Source of the DNA: DATCBF01 sp964401995 | GTDB taxonomy: Bacteria; Actinomycetota; Thermoleophilia; Solirubrobacterales; 70-9 | Direction of reading: 5' to 3' | Length of the DNA: 64,000 bases | Assembly (NCBI GenBank): GCA_964401995.1 | Contig: CAYOAP010000009.1 | Coordinates: 54,566 to 118,565, forward strand | Part shown: piece by piece, positions 62,827 to 64,000 of the stretch | Layout of the letters: every line of letters begins with the position of its first letter | Position numbering within the stretch: the first letter of the stretch is position 1 | Notes under the pieces: model-generated | Database searches by the model: none | What the model saw: the letters and a program-made list of their open reading frames with translations, nothing else | What the model was told of the DNA's origin: nothing | Made by a program: the position numbers and the translations under genes

Positions 62827-64000
62827 TTAGTTCTTCTTCTTAGTCTTGGGGGTCAACTTGAGGTCAACCGCGCTATTGGCAGGCGTTGAGCCAGCCGACG
62901 GCGATGAAGACTTGACGACGAGCGTTCCAGACTTATGTCCGTTTCTAGCTTTCGTCTTAGTCACTTTGCCGAGAGTGCAGTGCGCCGCATTCAAAGCCTT
63001 CTTCGCCTGACTAAGCGTCTTACCCATCAGTTTTGGCACTGTGCATTTGGGAGAGGATGGAGACTGAATGGCACTAAAGGTCGCCGTTACTGTCGTCTCG
63101 TTATCAACGGTCATCACACAGTTCCCAGTTCCAGAGCACCCGCCACCTGACCATCCCGAGAAACTGAAACCAGAGGCGGGGCTGGCCGTAAGAGTGACGA
63201 CGAACCCGACGGGATAACGGCTTGAGCAAATACCGCCCGTACTCGTGCAGCTGCTGATAGACCCGGCACTAGCATTTACCGAGCCCGATCCGATCGAGGT
63301 AACGATGAGAGTATGGGTACTGACGGCGAAGGTCGCGGTCGGCGATTTGTTGGCCGTCATCGAGAGGACGCATTCGTTGGAGCCGTTGACGCTGTCGCAG
63401 CCCGTCCAGACGACCGCTTTGGCGTTGGCGCCGGAGGTGCCTTTCAGGGTCACCGAGGCTCCGTGGTCGAATTCGGCCGAGCAGGTGGCGCCGCAGCTGA
63501 TGCCGGCGGGCGTCGATTCGACCGTGCCGGCGCCCGTGCCGCCCTTGGCCACCGTCAGCGAGTGCTTTTCGAGGTTGAAGGTCGCGGTCGGCGATTTGTT
63601 GGCCGTCATCGAGAGGACGCATTCGTTGGAGNNNNNNNNNNNNNNNNNNNNNNNNNNNNNNNNNNNNNNNNNNNNNNNNNNNNNNNNNNNNNNNNNNNNN
63701 NNNNNNNNNNNNNNNNNNNNNNNNNNNNNNNCTGATGCCGGCGGGCGTCGATTCGACCGTGCCGGCGCCCGTGCCGCCCTTGGCCAGTTTAAGGTTGAAG
63801 TGTCCAACTTCGAGGCCAAATTTCGCATCCACAGACTTGGCGGCGCTCATCGTCACTTCACAGGCCGTGGACCCGCTGCAGGCCCCCGTCCATTCGATGA
63901 ATTCGGAGCCAGGGTCTGCGCTGTGGGTGAGCGTGACCAGAGTGCCTTCCGAAAAAGACGCGGAGCAAGTGGCACCGCAGTTTATGCCTGCAGGCGAACT
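62827..64000 (-). CDS. Surface protein with InlB-B-type repeats and C-terminal PASTA domain (partial, broken by gap)
   Basis: The 3' part of a long exported protein whose start lies beyond the right edge. Repeats of 83 residues (249 bp) have the form HSLTVAKGGTGAGTVESTPAG...CGATCSAEFDHGASVTLKG...WTGCDSVNGSNECVLSMTANKSPTATF, resembling the divergent InlB B-repeat/bacterial repeat domain, each with a Cys pair. A divergent repeat (CSSRYPVGFVVTLTASPASGFSFSGWSGGGCSG) precedes a PASTA-like domain (CTVPKLMGKTLSQAKKALNAAHCTLGKV) and a basic end (LKLTPKTKKKN). The frame on the two sides of the 100-N gap differs, which is an artefact of the placeholder length. It is the first gene of the copy-2 operon. 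Confidence 0.8.
63328..63826. repeat. 249-bp tandem repeat in coding DNA
   Basis: A unit beginning GAAGGTCGCGGTCGGCGATT occurs at 63328 and again at 63577 with the following sequence identical up to the gap, giving a period of 249 bp (83 codons). A second shared block (CTGATGCCGGCGGGCGTCGA) is at 63497 and 63732. Confidence 0.85.
63632..63731. other. Assembly gap of 100 N
   Basis: One hundred N inside the tandem repeat. The round number marks a placeholder scaffold gap. Its position in near-identical 249-bp repeats explains the assembly failure. Confidence 0.98.

Noticed and set aside
63632..63731. Frameshift or pseudogene in the repeat/PASTA gene
   Set aside because: The frame change coincides with the 100-N placeholder and is explained by a real gap length of 114 + 249n.

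Overview
The window is chromosomal DNA of a high-GC actinobacterium. The best fit is the class Thermoleophilia (Solirubrobacterales). This is inferred from several features together: an actinobacterial-type integration host factor, YrbE/MlaE permeases, many short 'GSSS' lipoproteins, and very large secreted proteins built from NHL, fibronectin-III-like and DUF11-like parts. Hand counts of single 60-base lines give about 75% GC in metH, about 58% in part of the RND gene and about 48% in the giant surface gene near 61.4 kb. I found no rRNA, tRNA, CRISPR array, IS transposase or prophage.

Layout. 0-7.8 kb: two small acidic or repeat proteins, a Bcp peroxiredoxin, a Ca2+/H+ antiporter, a lipoprotein, an alpha/beta hydrolase-PPK2 pair and a MoxR/CoxD-CoxE-like ATPase/VWA pair. 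7.8-12.3 kb: a small membrane-protein pair, then a TauE-Rrf2 operon divergent from a ThiY-like ABC importer, with a perfect palindrome between them. 12.3-23.5 kb: a PAS-GAF-GGDEF-EAL protein, an AlkA-like glycosylase, a divergent GNAT acyltransferase / serine-palmitoyltransferase-like pair, mIHF, and an HD-GYP protein next to a c-di-GMP (GEMM-I) riboswitch that precedes a secreted protein. 23.5-30.8 kb: metH, an aldehyde dehydrogenase with a palindromic operator, a PQQ-type sugar dehydrogenase and a lipoprotein. 30.9-37.3 kb: an operon of two MlaE permeases, an MlaF-type ATPase, an RND/MMPL transporter, a thioredoxin-fold protein and a B3/B4-domain protein, with no MCE gene.

37.4-64 kb lies entirely on the minus strand and is an envelope or surface region. 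A two-gene cassette (NHL/Fn3-like giant plus DUF11-like 1.1-kDa-residue-class protein, joined by an ATGA overlap) occurs twice, at 38.3-46.0 and 54.6-62.8 kb. Between the copies are a secreted protein, two paralogous double-winged-helix regulators, a lipoprotein, a glycosyltransferase fused to a flippase-like membrane domain, and a polytopic membrane protein. A repeat/PASTA surface protein, broken by a 100-N assembly gap, leads the second cassette and runs off the right edge.

The most interesting signals are: the c-di-GMP riboswitch beside an HD-GYP gene; conserved short leader ORFs and promoter palindromes in front of both regulator paralogues; the candidate sphingolipid gene pair; the MCE-less MlaE/RND operon; a palindromic element sitting in frame inside the RND gene; and an assembly gap whose true length (114 + 249n) can be predicted from the repeat.
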